From NCBI GenBank assembly GCA_024236075.1, contig JACKLE010000002.1, positions 248,001-312,000 on the forward strand: a stretch of DNA of 64,000 nucleotides. The letters run 5' to 3'. This document shows, piece after piece, positions 53,274-61,788 of the stretch. Source of the DNA: Alphaproteobacteria bacterium. GTDB lineage: Bacteria > Pseudomonadota > Alphaproteobacteria > JACAEB01. Within the stretch, counting starts at the first letter, position 1. Each line of letters opens with the position of its first letter. The position numbers were made by a program, and so were the translations under genes. Under the pieces are notes generated by a model. The model ran no database searches, was not told the DNA's origin, and was given only the letters and a program-made list of their open reading frames with translations.

Positions 53274-54566
53274 ATGCCCCTCGTCCTCAAAACCTCCGAC
53301 CGCGATTTCGAGGAGCGATTTGCGGCCCTGCTGGCCATGAAGCGCGAAACGGACGAGGACGTCGCCCTCGCGGTGGCCAGGATCATCGCGGATGTGCGCG
53401 CGCGGGGCGATGCGGCTCTCGTCGAGCTCACGCGCCGGTTCGACCGCATCGACCTCGACGCGATCGGGATGCCGGTCGCCGAGGACGAGATCGCGGCGGC
53501 GCTCCGGACCCTTTCCGTCGAGACCCGCGACGCGCTCGAGCTCGCCGCTACGCGCATTCGCGACTACCACGCGCGCCAGAAGCCACAGGACGAGCGGCGC
53601 ACCGATCTCGCGGGCGTCACGCTCGGCCATCGCTGGACGCCGGTCGAGGCGGCCGGGCTCTATGTGCCCGGGGGCACGGCGGTCTATCCGAGCTCGGTCC
53701 TCATGAACGCGATTCCCGCGAAGGTGGCGGGCGTCGAACGCCTCGTCATGTGCGTGCCGACGCCGGACGGTGTCCTCAACGGCGCGCTGCTCGCCGCCGC
53801 GCGCATAGCCGGGGTCGATGCGATCTACCGCGTCGGGGGCGCGCAGGCCATCGCCGCGCTCGCCTACGGAACGCGGACGATCGCCAAGGTCGACGTCATC
53901 GCCGGCCCCGGCAACGCCTATGTCGCGGAAGCCAAGCGGCAGGTCTTCGGCCGGGTCGGCATCGACATGATCGCGGGACCGTCCGAGATCCTCGTCGTCG
54001 CGGACGGCACGAACGATCCGGGCTGGATCGCGGCCGATCTTCTCTCCCAGGCCGAGCACGACGTTTCGGCGCAGTCGCTGCTCATCACCGACGATGCCGC
54101 CTTCGCCGAGAGGGTCGGCCGCGCTGTGGAGGCAGAGCTGACGACTCTTCCGCGTGCGGAGATTGCGCGGGCGAGCTGGCGCGAGCACGGCGCCGTTATC
54201 CTCGTCTCGGACCTCCTCGCCGAGGCGCCCGCCCTCGTCGACCGCATCGCGCCAGAGCACCTCGAGATCGCGACCGCGAATCCGGAGGAGCTTCTGGCGC
54301 TCGTTCGCCATGCCGGCGCGATCTTCCTCGGGCGCTGGACGCCGGAAGCGGTCGGCGACTATGTCGGCGGGCCCAACCACGTGCTGCCCACGGCGCGCAG
54401 CGCGCGCTTCGCGTCGGGGCTTTCGGTCCTGACCTTCATGAAGCGGACATCCATCCTCGGCTGCGACGCGGATGCGCTCGGGCGCATCGGTCCGGCGGCC
54501 GTCCGCCTCGCCGAGGAGGAGGGACTTTCCGCCCACGCCCGCTCGGTCGCGGCGCGGCTCAATTGA
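53274..54566 (+). CDS. hisD: Histidinol dehydrogenase
   Basis: HisD carries out the last two steps of histidine synthesis, oxidising L-histidinol to L-histidine with NAD and zinc. The 430-residue protein has the signature stretch IDMIAGPSEILVVADGTNDP, the zinc and catalytic residues in LSQAEHDVSAQSLL and IAPEHLEIAT, and GGPNHVLPT near the C-terminus. ATG 53274 follows the DUF2948 gene closely. HisD outside a his operon, next to murA, is normal in this lineage. Confidence 0.97.
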   Translation: MPLVLKTSDRDFEERFAALLAMKRETDEDVALAVARIIADVRARGDAALVELTRRFDRIDLDAIGMPVAEDEIAAALRTLSVETRDALELAATRIRDYHARQKPQDERRTDLAGVTLGHRWTPVEAAGLYVPGGTAVYPSSVLMNAIPAKVAGVERLVMCVPTPDGVLNGALLAAARIAGVDAIYRVGGAQAIAALAYGTRTIAKVDVIAGPGNAYVAEAKRQVFGRVGIDMIAGPSEILVVADGTNDPGWIAADLLSQAEHDVSAQSLLITDDAAFAERVGRAVEAELTTLPRAEIARASWREHGAVILVSDLLAEAPALVDRIAPEHLEIATANPEELLALVRHAGAIFLGRWTPEAVGDYVGGPNHVLPTARSARFASGLSVLTFMKRTSILGCDADALGRIGPAAVRLAEEEGLSAHARSVAARLN

Positions 54567-54608
54567 GGCGCGCGCGACGCCTTGCCCGGCGCGGGCGGGC
54601 CATGTCAC

Positions 54609-55112
54609 ATGAGGGCCATGTCCGGGCCAGCCGAGCCGCCTAAGAGCGCCTACCGCATCGTCGACGTCCAGCTCGACGAGACCGCGGTCGTGCGCCGCAG
54701 CCAGGACATCGAGCACGAGCGCAAGGTCGCGATCTTCGACCTCCTGGAAGACAATCACTTCGTGCCGCAGGGCTCGCCCGGAGGGCCCTATGTCCTGCAT
54801 CTCGCCATCGAGGAAAATCGCCTTGTCCTCGACATACGTCTCGAGGACGGTTCCGAGCACGGGCGCGTCATGCTCTCGCTCACGCCGTTCCGCCGCATCG
54901 TGAAGGACTATTTCCTGATCTGCGAAAGCTATTACGAGGCCATCAAGACGGCCTCGCTCTCGCAGATCGAGGCGATCGACATGGGCAGGCGGGGTCTTCA
55001 CAACGAAGGCTCCGAGCTCCTGCGCGAGCGCCTCGCTGGCAAGATCGAGCTCGACCTCGACACCGCGCGCCGTCTCTTCACCCTCATCTGTGTGCTGCAT
55101 ATCCGGAGCTAG
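54609..55112 (+). CDS. UPF0262 family protein
   Basis: A 167-residue protein matching UPF0262: YRIVDVQLDETAVVRRSQDI, EHERKVAIFDLLEDNHFVP, LTPFRRIVKDYFLICESYYEAI and MGRRGLHNEGSELL. No catalytic motif is evident and the function is unknown. The start is ambiguous between ATG 54609 and ATG 54618, both before the conserved region. It sits between hisD and the phosphatase gene, 3 bases before the latter, so cotranscription is certain to the extent position can show. Confidence 0.9.
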   Translation: MRAMSGPAEPPKSAYRIVDVQLDETAVVRRSQDIEHERKVAIFDLLEDNHFVPQGSPGGPYVLHLAIEENRLVLDIRLEDGSEHGRVMLSLTPFRRIVKDYFLICESYYEAIKTASLSQIEAIDMGRRGLHNEGSELLRERLAGKIELDLDTARRLFTLICVLHIRS

Positions 55113-55115
55113 CCC

Positions 55116-55574
55116 ATGAGGGGCCCGAACGGCGAGGACCTGCCCGGCGCGGTGCTGTTCTGCTGCAACCAGAACGCCATCCGCTCGCCCATGGCGGCGG
55201 CGCTCTTCAAGCAGCTCTACGGCAAGTTCGCCTATGTCGACTCGGCGGGGCTCAGGCCCGGCGAAAGCGATCCCTTCGCCGTCGAGGCGATGCGCGAGGT
55301 GGGCCTCGACATTGCGAGCCACCACGCCAAGACCTTCGAGGAGCTGCACGACGGCTCCTTCGACCTCATCGTCACCCTGACGCCCGAGAGCCACCATCGC
55401 GCGCTGGAGATGGCGCGGGACCAGGCCATTGCCGTCGAATATTGGCCGATCCTCGATCCGACGGCCGTCATGGGCAACCGGGAGCAGCGCATCGCGGCCT
55501 ACCGTGCGGTGCGCGACGAGCTCGCGCGCCGCATCCGCGAGCGCTTCGCCACCCGCCCCGCGCCCCAGGCCTGA
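55116..55574 (+). CDS. Low-molecular-weight protein-tyrosine phosphatase
   Basis: The 152-residue protein has the active-site loop C17-NQNAI-R23 followed by Ser (FCCNQNAIRSPMA), and YWPILDPTAV supplies the general-acid Asp region. It could dephosphorylate tyrosine residues or small substrates; arsenate reductase activity is less likely because the extra thiol relay cysteines are absent apart from Cys16. It starts 3 bases after the UPF0262 stop. Confidence 0.9.
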   Translation: MRGPNGEDLPGAVLFCCNQNAIRSPMAAALFKQLYGKFAYVDSAGLRPGESDPFAVEAMREVGLDIASHHAKTFEELHDGSFDLIVTLTPESHHRALEMARDQAIAVEYWPILDPTAVMGNREQRIAAYRAVRDELARRIRERFATRPAPQA

Positions 55575-55600
55575 GCCCCGTCCGCCCTTGCATTTTCCGG

Positions 55601-55614
55601 GAGACCATGGTCTC
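55601..55614. promoter_or_regulatory. 14-bp perfect palindrome upstream of infA
   Basis: GAGACCATGGTCTC is a perfect 14-bp palindrome in the 63-base gap before infA, 23 bases upstream of its ATG. It could be a protein-binding site or a small stem near the infA leader. No known regulator is assigned. Confidence 0.4.
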
Positions 55615-55637
55615 TCACGCCATCTTGAAGGAGCGCC

Positions 55638-55856
55638 ATGCCCAAGGAAGAACAGCTCGAATTTCCCGGCACCGTGTTGGAGCTTTTGCCCAACGCGACG
55701 TTCCGCGTGAAGCTCGAGAACGAACACGAGATCATCGCCCACACGGCCGGCAAGATGCGCAAGAACCGCATCCGCGTGCTGGCTGGCGACAAGGTGCTCG
55801 TCGAAATGACCCCCTATGACCTCACCAAGGGGCGGATCACCTACCGCTTCAAATAG
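55638..55856 (+). CDS. infA: Translation initiation factor IF-1
   Basis: IF-1 binds the ribosomal A site during initiation. The 72-residue OB-fold protein is of standard length and shows LEFPGTVLELLPNATFRVKL, HTAGKMRKNRIRVLAGD and the end PYDLTKGRITYRFK. AAGGAG lies 5 bases before the ATG. The maf reading frame begins inside its 3' end in another frame. Confidence 0.98.
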   Translation: MPKEEQLEFPGTVLELLPNATFRVKLENEHEIIAHTAGKMRKNRIRVLAGDKVLVEMTPYDLTKGRITYRFK

Positions 55857-56451
55857 GCGCCCGCGCCTCGTGCTCGCCAGCGCCTCGCCGCGGCGCGCCG
55901 AGCTCCTGGGCCGCGTCGGCGTCGTTCCCGATGCGGTGGCGGAGCCCGGAATCGACGAGGCCGTGCGCGCGGGCGAGCTGCCGCGCGCGCATGCCGTCCG
56001 CCTCGCCCGCGAGAAGGCCGAGGCTGTGCTCGCGCGCCTGGGAGCCTGCGAGCCGACCCTGGTGCTGGCGGGCGACACGGTCGTCGCCTGCGGCCGGCGC
56101 ATTCTTCCCAAGGCCGAGAGCGAGGACGCGGCGCGGGCCTGCCTCTCGCTCCTCTCCGGCCGCCGCCACCTCGTCCTGACCGCCATTGCCGTCCTCGCCT
56201 CGGACGGACGCGCCGCCGAGCGTCTGGTCGAGACCCGCGTCGGCTTCAAGCGGCTGAGCGGCGAGGAGATCGCCTGGTACCTCGCGAGCGGGGAATGGCG
56301 CGGCAAGGCCGGCGGCTATGCCGTTCAGGGGCGCGCCGCCATTTTCGTCGACTTCCTTTCCGGCTCCCATTCCGCCGTCGTGGGCCTGCCGCTGCACGAG
56401 ACCGCCGGCCTGCTCGCCGGTCTCGGCTATCCGGTCGCGAGGGCGCCGTGA
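55816..56451 (+). CDS. maf: Maf family nucleotide pyrophosphatase
   Basis: Maf proteins hydrolyse non-canonical or standard nucleoside triphosphates (dTTP/UTP in the YhdE group). The 211-residue frame has PRLVLASASPRRAELL, the metal-binding VLAGDTVVACGRRILPKA, and GGYAVQGRAAIFVDFLSGSHSAVVGLPLHET, all typical. The only ATG before the conserved start is at 55816, 41 bases inside infA; a GTG at 55870 would begin within the LVLAS motif and is unlikely. Its stop overlaps the next GTG (GTGA). Confidence 0.92.
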   Translation: MTSPRGGSPTASNRRPRLVLASASPRRAELLGRVGVVPDAVAEPGIDEAVRAGELPRAHAVRLAREKAEAVLARLGACEPTLVLAGDTVVACGRRILPKAESEDAARACLSLLSGRRHLVLTAIAVLASDGRAAERLVETRVGFKRLSGEEIAWYLASGEWRGKAGGYAVQGRAAIFVDFLSGSHSAVVGLPLHETAGLLAGLGYPVARAP

Positions 56452-57611
56452 GCCGGCGCCTCTTCGCCGAGCTCGGCCCGATCGAGACGCGCATCGCCGA
56501 GACCGTCGACGGCCGCCTCGCGCGCCTCTGGGTCGAGGGTGCGCGGTCGGCCTTTCCCGGCCCACGCATCGGCGACCTCTATCTCGGCCGCGTTCGGGGC
56601 ATCGTTCCGGGCCTCGACGCCTGCTTCGTGGACCTAGGCGAGGGCCCGATGGGTTTTCTGCCCCGGCCGCGCGACCTCGGGCTCGCGGAGGGGACCGCAT
56701 TGCCGGTCGCCGTGGTCCGGGAGGCGGTCGACGAGAAGGGGCCGCGCCTCGAACCGCGTTCCGCCGCCGCGGCGGGCGAGGGGCCGGTCCCGCGCCGCCT
56801 CGCGCCGGCGCCCGAGCTGCTTTCCGTCGCGCTCGCGGCGGCCGGCGCGCGGCTGGACGCCATCGCCGTCGAAGGGGGCGACCGCCGGGCGCTCGCGTCC
56901 CTGCTATCGGCCGCCGGCGCCGGCGAGGTGCCCTTCCGCGCGCAGGCCCATGCCGGCGGAACGCTGTTCGAGGAGGAAGGGCTCGGCGAGGCGATCGCGG
57001 CATTGCAGGAGCCGGTCGTCGGGCTGACCGGCGGCGGCAGGCTTGCGATCCACCGCACGCCGGCCCTCACCGTGGTCGACGTCGACACCGCCGCGGCAAC
57101 CGCGGCAAGCAAGGCGAGCCTCAGGCGGGGGACGGCCGAGGCCGCGCTCGTGGAGGCCATTCGCCAGATCGAGCTGCGGGGGATCGGCGGCATCAGCGTC
57201 GTCGACTTGCCGGTCGAGGGCCGCGGGCGGGGGGCGCGCGCGCTCGAGGCGGCGGCGCGCGCCGCCGCCGCCCCCGTCGGCGGCCTCAAGGTCAACGGCC
57301 TATCTGCCGGCGGCCTCCTGGAGGTCGTGCGCGCGCGCCGACGCGGCGATCTCGCCGCCTGGGCCGACGAGCGCTGCCGGTGCTGCGCGACCGGCTATCA
57401 CGCCTCCGCCGGCCGGCTCGCCGCGGAGCTTCTTCGCCGGGCCGTGCGCGCGCGGCGCGCGGCGCCGACCGGGCGTTTGTCGCTTGCCGCACCCGAGCCC
57501 GTGCGGGCTATCCTCGAGCGCGTGGGCCTCGAGGCGGCGGGCCTCGCTGGTCCCGTCGATTGGGCCGCGGCCGGACCGGGCGTCATCGGGGTCGAGGCGG
57601 GAAGCCGCTAG
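56448..57611 (+). CDS. rng: Ribonuclease E/G family protein, short form
   Basis: The 387-residue protein is about 100 residues shorter than RNase G. An S1-like start is present (RIGDLYLGRVRGIVPGLDACFVD, GFLPRP), and the nuclease core keeps both catalytic-Asp regions as VVDVDTAAAT and ISVVDLPVE, although the second lacks the usual following Asp. The zinc-link region reads CRCCATG instead of CPxC-x-G. Much of the segment between S1 and core is missing. It starts with GTG at 56448 overlapping maf. RNA cleavage is likely but its efficiency is uncertain. Confidence 0.88.
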   Translation: MSRRLFAELGPIETRIAETVDGRLARLWVEGARSAFPGPRIGDLYLGRVRGIVPGLDACFVDLGEGPMGFLPRPRDLGLAEGTALPVAVVREAVDEKGPRLEPRSAAAAGEGPVPRRLAPAPELLSVALAAAGARLDAIAVEGGDRRALASLLSAAGAGEVPFRAQAHAGGTLFEEEGLGEAIAALQEPVVGLTGGGRLAIHRTPALTVVDVDTAAATAASKASLRRGTAEAALVEAIRQIELRGIGGISVVDLPVEGRGRGARALEAAARAAAAPVGGLKVNGLSAGGLLEVVRARRRGDLAAWADERCRCCATGYHASAGRLAAELLRRAVRARRAAPTGRLSLAAPEPVRAILERVGLEAAGLAGPVDWAAAGPGVIGVEAGSR

Positions 57612-57621
57612 GAACGGGAGA

Positions 57622-57855
57622 ATGCGCGTGGCGAACCGGGACGGCGGAGAGGGCGGAGAGCAGGCGATGCATGTCGGGCGCTGCCCCATCTGCCGCAAGC
57701 CGGCGAGCGGCGGCTACCGGCCCTTCTGCTCGAAGCGCTGCGCCGATGTCGACCTCGCGCGGTGGCTCGGCGGCACCTATGCCATCCCGGTCGTCGAGGA
57801 GGACGGCGCCGAAAACCGGGAGGACGGCACGCCCGACCCGGATCGCGACGCCTGA
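57622..57855 (+). CDS. yacG: Zinc-binding protein YacG (DNA gyrase inhibitor family)
   Basis: A 77-residue zinc protein with Cys21, Cys24, Cys36 and Cys40 in GRCPICRKPASGGYRPFCSKRC, followed by DLARWLGGTYAIP, the YacG signature. E. coli YacG binds GyrB and blocks gyrase. GGGAG precedes ATG 57622; ATG 57667 would give a 62-residue form closer to E. coli. An acidic tail ends the protein. It is the last gene of the murA cluster. Confidence 0.93.
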   Translation: MRVANRDGGEGGEQAMHVGRCPICRKPASGGYRPFCSKRCADVDLARWLGGTYAIPVVEEDGAENREDGTPDPDRDA

Positions 57856-57940
57856 GGCGGCCGCGCCGCGCTGGACTTGGGGTCGGCCATCTTCTAAGAG
57901 AAGCGCTTCCGCGAGGGCGGCGACAACGCCCGCCCGCGCC

Positions 57941-58016
57941 GCCCAGGTAGCTCAGTCGGTAGAGCAACGGATTGAAAATCCGTGTGTCGCTGGTTCGATT
58001 CCGGCCCTGGGCACCA
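57941..58016 (+). tRNA. tRNA-Phe (GAA)
   Basis: GCCCAGG and CCTGGGC form the acceptor stem, with ACCA encoded. The D arm is GCTCAGTCGGTAGAGC, the anticodon stem ACGGA/TCCGT encloses TTGAAAA with anticodon GAA, and the T arm is GCTGG-TTCGATT-CCGGC. Length with CCA is 76 bases. Confidence 0.97.
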
Positions 58017-58494
58017 TTTAGCGTCCTGAGCGGCATTGTCATTGACCCTTCCCCTGTCGTGCTCTCCGACGCTCCTTCGCTGAAGGAACGATCTCCTCCT
58101 TGGCGATGGGGGCGCGGACCGGATCTACGGCGGCGCTTAGAACGACACCATCCTGGGCTATGCGGGCGGCGACAGCCTCGTCGGCGGTTCGGGCACGGAT
58201 CTTCGGAACTATCGGTCGAGCGCTTCTTCACCTTCGTGTGACGGCTGCTCGAGGGACGGACCCCGCGATTCGGTCCCGCGTCCGCCACACGTAGCATTCC
58301 TGGACATTCGCCCGACACGAATTAAGCACTGTGCCCGGTAGACCGCCGCCACGGGAATGCAATTTGCTGGCGCGCTCATTGCATGCGGTCGAAATACGGG
58401 ACCTTTGAGGCTATTCTGTGCCTCGGGGACTGCGTGCAACTCATAGATGTACGCGAACTGGTAGTGCAGTACGCCGGTCGGCGGGGGACAAACC
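58017..58494. other. Gap between tRNA-Phe and the large RTX gene
   Basis: A 478-base stretch that contains a decayed RTX fragment (58108-58241) and the presumed promoter of the RTX gene. No intact gene is supported. The part from 58300 to 58494 is slightly less GC-rich and ends with GGGGGA before the RTX start. Confidence 0.6.
58108..58241 (+). pseudogene. Relic of an RTX-repeat gene
   Basis: Read from 58108 the bases encode GGADRIYGGA, a TAG stop, NDTILGYAGGDSLVGGSGTDL and RNYRSSAS, closely matching repeats of the intact RTX protein 3 kb downstream (GGADQLYGQGG, AGNDTIVGGAGGDSLVGG, GTDLLNYWSSAS). A frame change then leads to FFTFV and a TGA, like the DFTFV end of the intact gene. The relic therefore joins internal repeat and C-terminus with deletions, a stop and a frameshift. 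It lies 91 bases after tRNA-Phe. Confidence 0.8.
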
Positions 58495-61400
58495 ATGGCA
58501 ATCGCGCTTTCGTCTTTGGATGGGCTGAGCGGCGTCCGAATACTCGGAATCGACAAGGACGATCTCGCAGGGGCGCACGTCGCCGGAGCCGGCGACTTCA
58601 ACGGCGACGGCATCGCGGACATCCTCATCACGGCGACGGGCGGCGATCCCGGCGGAAGGACCGATGCCGGCGAAGCCTATGTGGTCTTCGGGTCGTCGTC
58701 GGGCTTCGGCGCCACGCTGTCGCTCTCGAGCCTCGACGGCACGAACGGCCTGCGCATCGAGGGCATCGGCGCGCTCGGCATGCTCGGAACGAGCATCGCC
58801 TTTGCCGGCGACGTGAACGATGACGGGATCGACGACATCATCATCGGCGCCGAGGCGGCGAGCCCCGGCGGCGTCACGAATGCCGGCGAGGCCTATGTGG
58901 TCTTCGGCAGCTCCTCGGGTTTCTCCGCGTCTCTCCCGCTCTCCTCGCTCGACGGCACGAACGGCTTCCGCCTGCCCGGCACGAGCCAGTTCGACAATGC
59001 CGGCGGCGGGGTCGCGGGCATCGGCGACGTCAATGACGACGGCATCGACGACTTCATCGTCGGCGTCTATCGCGCCGATCCGGGCGGCGATCTCTCGGCG
59101 GGCGAGAGCTACGTCGTGTATGGCACGGACACCGGCTTTCCCGCCTCGCTGCCTCTCTCCAGCATCGACGGCACGAACGGCTTTCGCATCGACGGTATCG
59201 ACAGCGACGACTATTCCGGCCTTGCCGTCTCCGCCGCGGGCGACATCAACCATGACGGCATCGACGACTTCATCGTCGGCGCGATCGGGGGCGATCCGGG
59301 CGGCAACGGCTCGGCGGGCGAGACCTATGTCGTGTTCGGAACGTCGGCCGGCTTCGGCGCGACGCTCGACCTCTCCTCGCTCGACGGCTCGAACGGCTTC
59401 CGCCTCGACGGCATAGCGCCGGACGATTTCTCGGGCGTTGCCGTCTCGAGCGCGGGCGACCTGAACGGCGACGGCATCGACGACATCGTCATCGGCGCGA
59501 TCGGCGCGTCGCCTAACGGCATGCTCGGCGCCGGCGAGACCTATGTCGTGTTCGGCTCCACGAGCCCGTTCTCGGCATCGCTCTCCCTTTCGGCCCTCGA
59601 CGGCACGAACGGCTTCCGCCTGCAGGGCGAGGCGGACGGCGACGGGGTCGGCATGAGCGTCTCGTCGGCCGGCGACGTCAACGGCGACGGCATAGACGAC
59701 CTCCTCATCGGCGGGACGCGCGCGAGCCCCGGCTCCATCGACGGCGCGGGCTCGACCTACGTCTTGTTCGGCAAGTCCACCGGATTTTCCTCGATCGTCG
59801 ATCTCTCAACGCTCGACGGCAATGGCGGCTTCCGGATCGACGGGACGACGACGGACGAGCTTTCCGGAGCCTGCACCGCGGCCGGCGATTTCAACGGCGA
59901 CGGCATAGACGACATTCTCGTGGGCGGCAGCGGGGCCAACCCGGTCGTGGGCGGCGCGACGGGAGGCGCGTTCGTCATTTACGGGGTGGCGATCGCGGCG
60001 CCCTCCGACCAGTCCGTCGCCGAGAGCAAGTCCCTCGCCCGCACGATCACCTTCTCGGTGTCTCTCACCGGCGCCGCGCTGGCTCCGGTGACGGTCGACT
60101 ACGAGACGATCGACGGCACCGCGCTCGCGGGCATCGACTATGTCGCGACGAGCGGCCAGATCGCCTTCGCGGTCGGCGAGCAGTCGAAGACGATTACGGT
60201 CACGGTCAACGCGGACATTCTCGCCGAGGGCAACGAGACCTTCACGCTGCATCTCTTCAATCCGTCAGGAGCGGGCTTCGGCGGCGCGACGCCCGGCGAG
60301 GCCTTCCTTACCGGGACGATCCTGGATGCGGGCGGACCGATTACCGGCGGCGCCAATCCCGACAGCCTGCCCGGAACGACGGACGACGACGTCATCTACG
60401 GCCTCGGCGGCGCGGACACGATCGACGGGGGCGCCGGCAACGACACCATTGCCGGCGGAGCCGGCGGCGACAGCCTCATCGGCGGTTCGGGCACCGATCT
60501 TCTCGACTATTCGGCGAGCGCGGCGGGCATCTTGGCCAATCTCGGCGCCAACAACGTTTCGGGCGGGGATGCCGCCGGCGATACGATTTCTGGCTTCGAA
60601 GGCATTTCCGGCTCGAACACCGGCAACGACACGCTCACGGGCTCGAGCGGGGCGGACCTCCTCCTCGGCAACGGGGGCGCAGACCAGCTCTACGGCCAGG
60701 GCGGGGCGGACACGCTCGACGGCGGCGCCGGCAATGACACGGTGATGGGCGGAGCCGGCGGCGACAGCCTCGTCGGCGGTTCGGGCACGGATCTTCTCAA
60801 CTACTGGTCGAGCGCCTCGGTGAGCGTCAACCTCGCGACCGGCGCGACCTCCGGCGGCGAGGCGCAGGGCGACACCATCTCGGGCTTCGAGGACATTGCC
60901 GGCTCGAACACCGGGAACGACGCCCTGACCGGCGATGCCGGCGCGAACCGCCTCTGGGGCTATGGCGGCAACGATACGCTGGCGGGCGGGGCCGGCGCGG
61001 ACACGCTCGACGGCGGGGCGGGCACGGATCTTCTCGACTATTCGGCGAGCACGGGCGGCGTGCTGGCGAGCCTCGGCTCGAGCAGCCCCTCAGGCGGGGA
61101 CGCGACGGGCGATGTGATCTCCGGCTTCGAGGGCGTCTCCGGCTCGAACACGGGCAACGACACACTCACGGGATCGAGCGGGGCGGACCTCCTCCTCGGC
61201 AACGGGGGCGCGGACCAGCTCTACGGCCAGGGCGGCTCGGACACGCTCGACGGCGGCGCCGGCAACGACACCATCGTTGGCGGCGCGGGCGGCGACAGCC
61301 TCGTCGGCGGTTTGGGCACGGATCTTCTCAACTACTGGTCGAGCGCCTCGGTCAGTGTGAACCTGGGCACCGGCGCTGCCTCGGGCGGCGAGGCCCAGGG

Positions 61401-61788
61401 CGACACCATCTCGGGCTTCGAGGACATCGCCGGCTCGAACACCGGGAACGATGCGCTCACGGGCGATGCGGGCGCGAACTATCTCTGGGGCTATGGCGGC
61501 AACGACACTCTCGCGGGCGGGGGCGGGAACGACACGCTCGCGGGCGGCAATGGCGACGACGTCTTCGTCTTCGCCGACAATGGCGGGACGGATCGCGTCA
61601 CCGATTTCGACGATTTCGGCAATGACAGCATTCAGCTCTCTATCGCCGGCGTCACGACTTTCGCTCAGGTGCAGGCCGCAATGAGCCAGGTGGGCGCCGA
61701 TGTCCTCATCCACTTCGCGACCACCGACATCCTCCTCCTCAACACGTCCCTTGCCAGCGTCGGAAGCGACGATTTTACTTTCGTGTAA
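58495..61788 (+). CDS. Secreted FG-GAP / Calx-beta / RTX calcium-binding protein
   Basis: The 1097-residue protein has no Sec signal. It starts with seven FG-GAP repeats (about 1-495; cores such as GDFNGDGIADILI and GDVNDDGIDDIII), predicting a seven-bladed, integrin-like propeller with calcium loops. A Calx-beta domain follows (about 505-615, SKSLARTITFSVSL, DYETIDGTALAGIDY, AEGNETFTLHLFNPSG), then RTX nonapeptides (about 630-1030, GGAGNDTIAGGAGGDSLIGG) arranged in two near-identical 177-residue blocks. The tail ends SDDFTFV, a probable type I secretion signal. No exporter is adjacent; the one at 32965-36080 is a candidate. GGGGGA precedes the ATG. An adhesin-like role is likely. Confidence 0.88.
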   Translation: MAIALSSLDGLSGVRILGIDKDDLAGAHVAGAGDFNGDGIADILITATGGDPGGRTDAGEAYVVFGSSSGFGATLSLSSLDGTNGLRIEGIGALGMLGTSIAFAGDVNDDGIDDIIIGAEAASPGGVTNAGEAYVVFGSSSGFSASLPLSSLDGTNGFRLPGTSQFDNAGGGVAGIGDVNDDGIDDFIVGVYRADPGGDLSAGESYVVYGTDTGFPASLPLSSIDGTNGFRIDGIDSDDYSGLAVSAAGDINHDGIDDFIVGAIGGDPGGNGSAGETYVVFGTSAGFGATLDLSSLDGSNGFRLDGIAPDDFSGVAVSSAGDLNGDGIDDIVIGAIGASPNGMLGAGETYVVFGSTSPFSASLSLSALDGTNGFRLQGEADGDGVGMSVSSAGDVNGDGIDDLLIGGTRASPGSIDGAGSTYVLFGKSTGFSSIVDLSTLDGNGGFRIDGTTTDELSGACTAAGDFNGDGIDDILVGGSGANPVVGGATGGAFVIYGVAIAAPSDQSVAESKSLARTITFSVSLTGAALAPVTVDYETIDGTALAGIDYVATSGQIAFAVGEQSKTITVTVNADILAEGNETFTLHLFNPSGAGFGGATPGEAFLTGTILDAGGPITGGANPDSLPGTTDDDVIYGLGGADTIDGGAGNDTIAGGAGGDSLIGGSGTDLLDYSASAAGILANLGANNVSGGDAAGDTISGFEGISGSNTGNDTLTGSSGADLLLGNGGADQLYGQGGADTLDGGAGNDTVMGGAGGDSLVGGSGTDLLNYWSSASVSVNLATGATSGGEAQGDTISGFEDIAGSNTGNDALTGDAGANRLWGYGGNDTLAGGAGADTLDGGAGTDLLDYSASTGGVLASLGSSSPSGGDATGDVISGFEGVSGSNTGNDTLTGSSGADLLLGNGGADQLYGQGGSDTLDGGAGNDTIVGGAGGDSLVGGLGTDLLNYWSSASVSVNLGTGAASGGEAQGDTISGFEDIAGSNTGNDALTGDAGANYLWGYGGNDTLAGGGGNDTLAGGNGDDVFVFADNGGTDRVTDFDDFGNDSIQLSIAGVTTFAQVQAAMSQVGADVLIHFATTDILLLNTSLASVGSDDFTFV
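60490..61522 (+). repeat. Two 531-bp tandem coding repeats in the RTX gene
   Basis: The segments beginning about 60502 and 61033, both at CTCGACTATTCGGCGAGC, run in parallel for about 500 bases with high identity, offset 531 bases (177 codons). Each encodes LDYSAS...SGFEG...GSNTGNDTLTGSSGADLL...LLNYWSSASVSVNL...DALTGDAGAN. Similarity extends through silent positions, indicating recent duplication or gene conversion. Confidence 0.85.

Noticed and set aside
57972..58241. 89-residue open frame starting inside tRNA-Phe
   Set aside because: It begins within the tRNA and gains its length from the RTX relic in a shifted frame; better explained as a tRNA plus a pseudogene.
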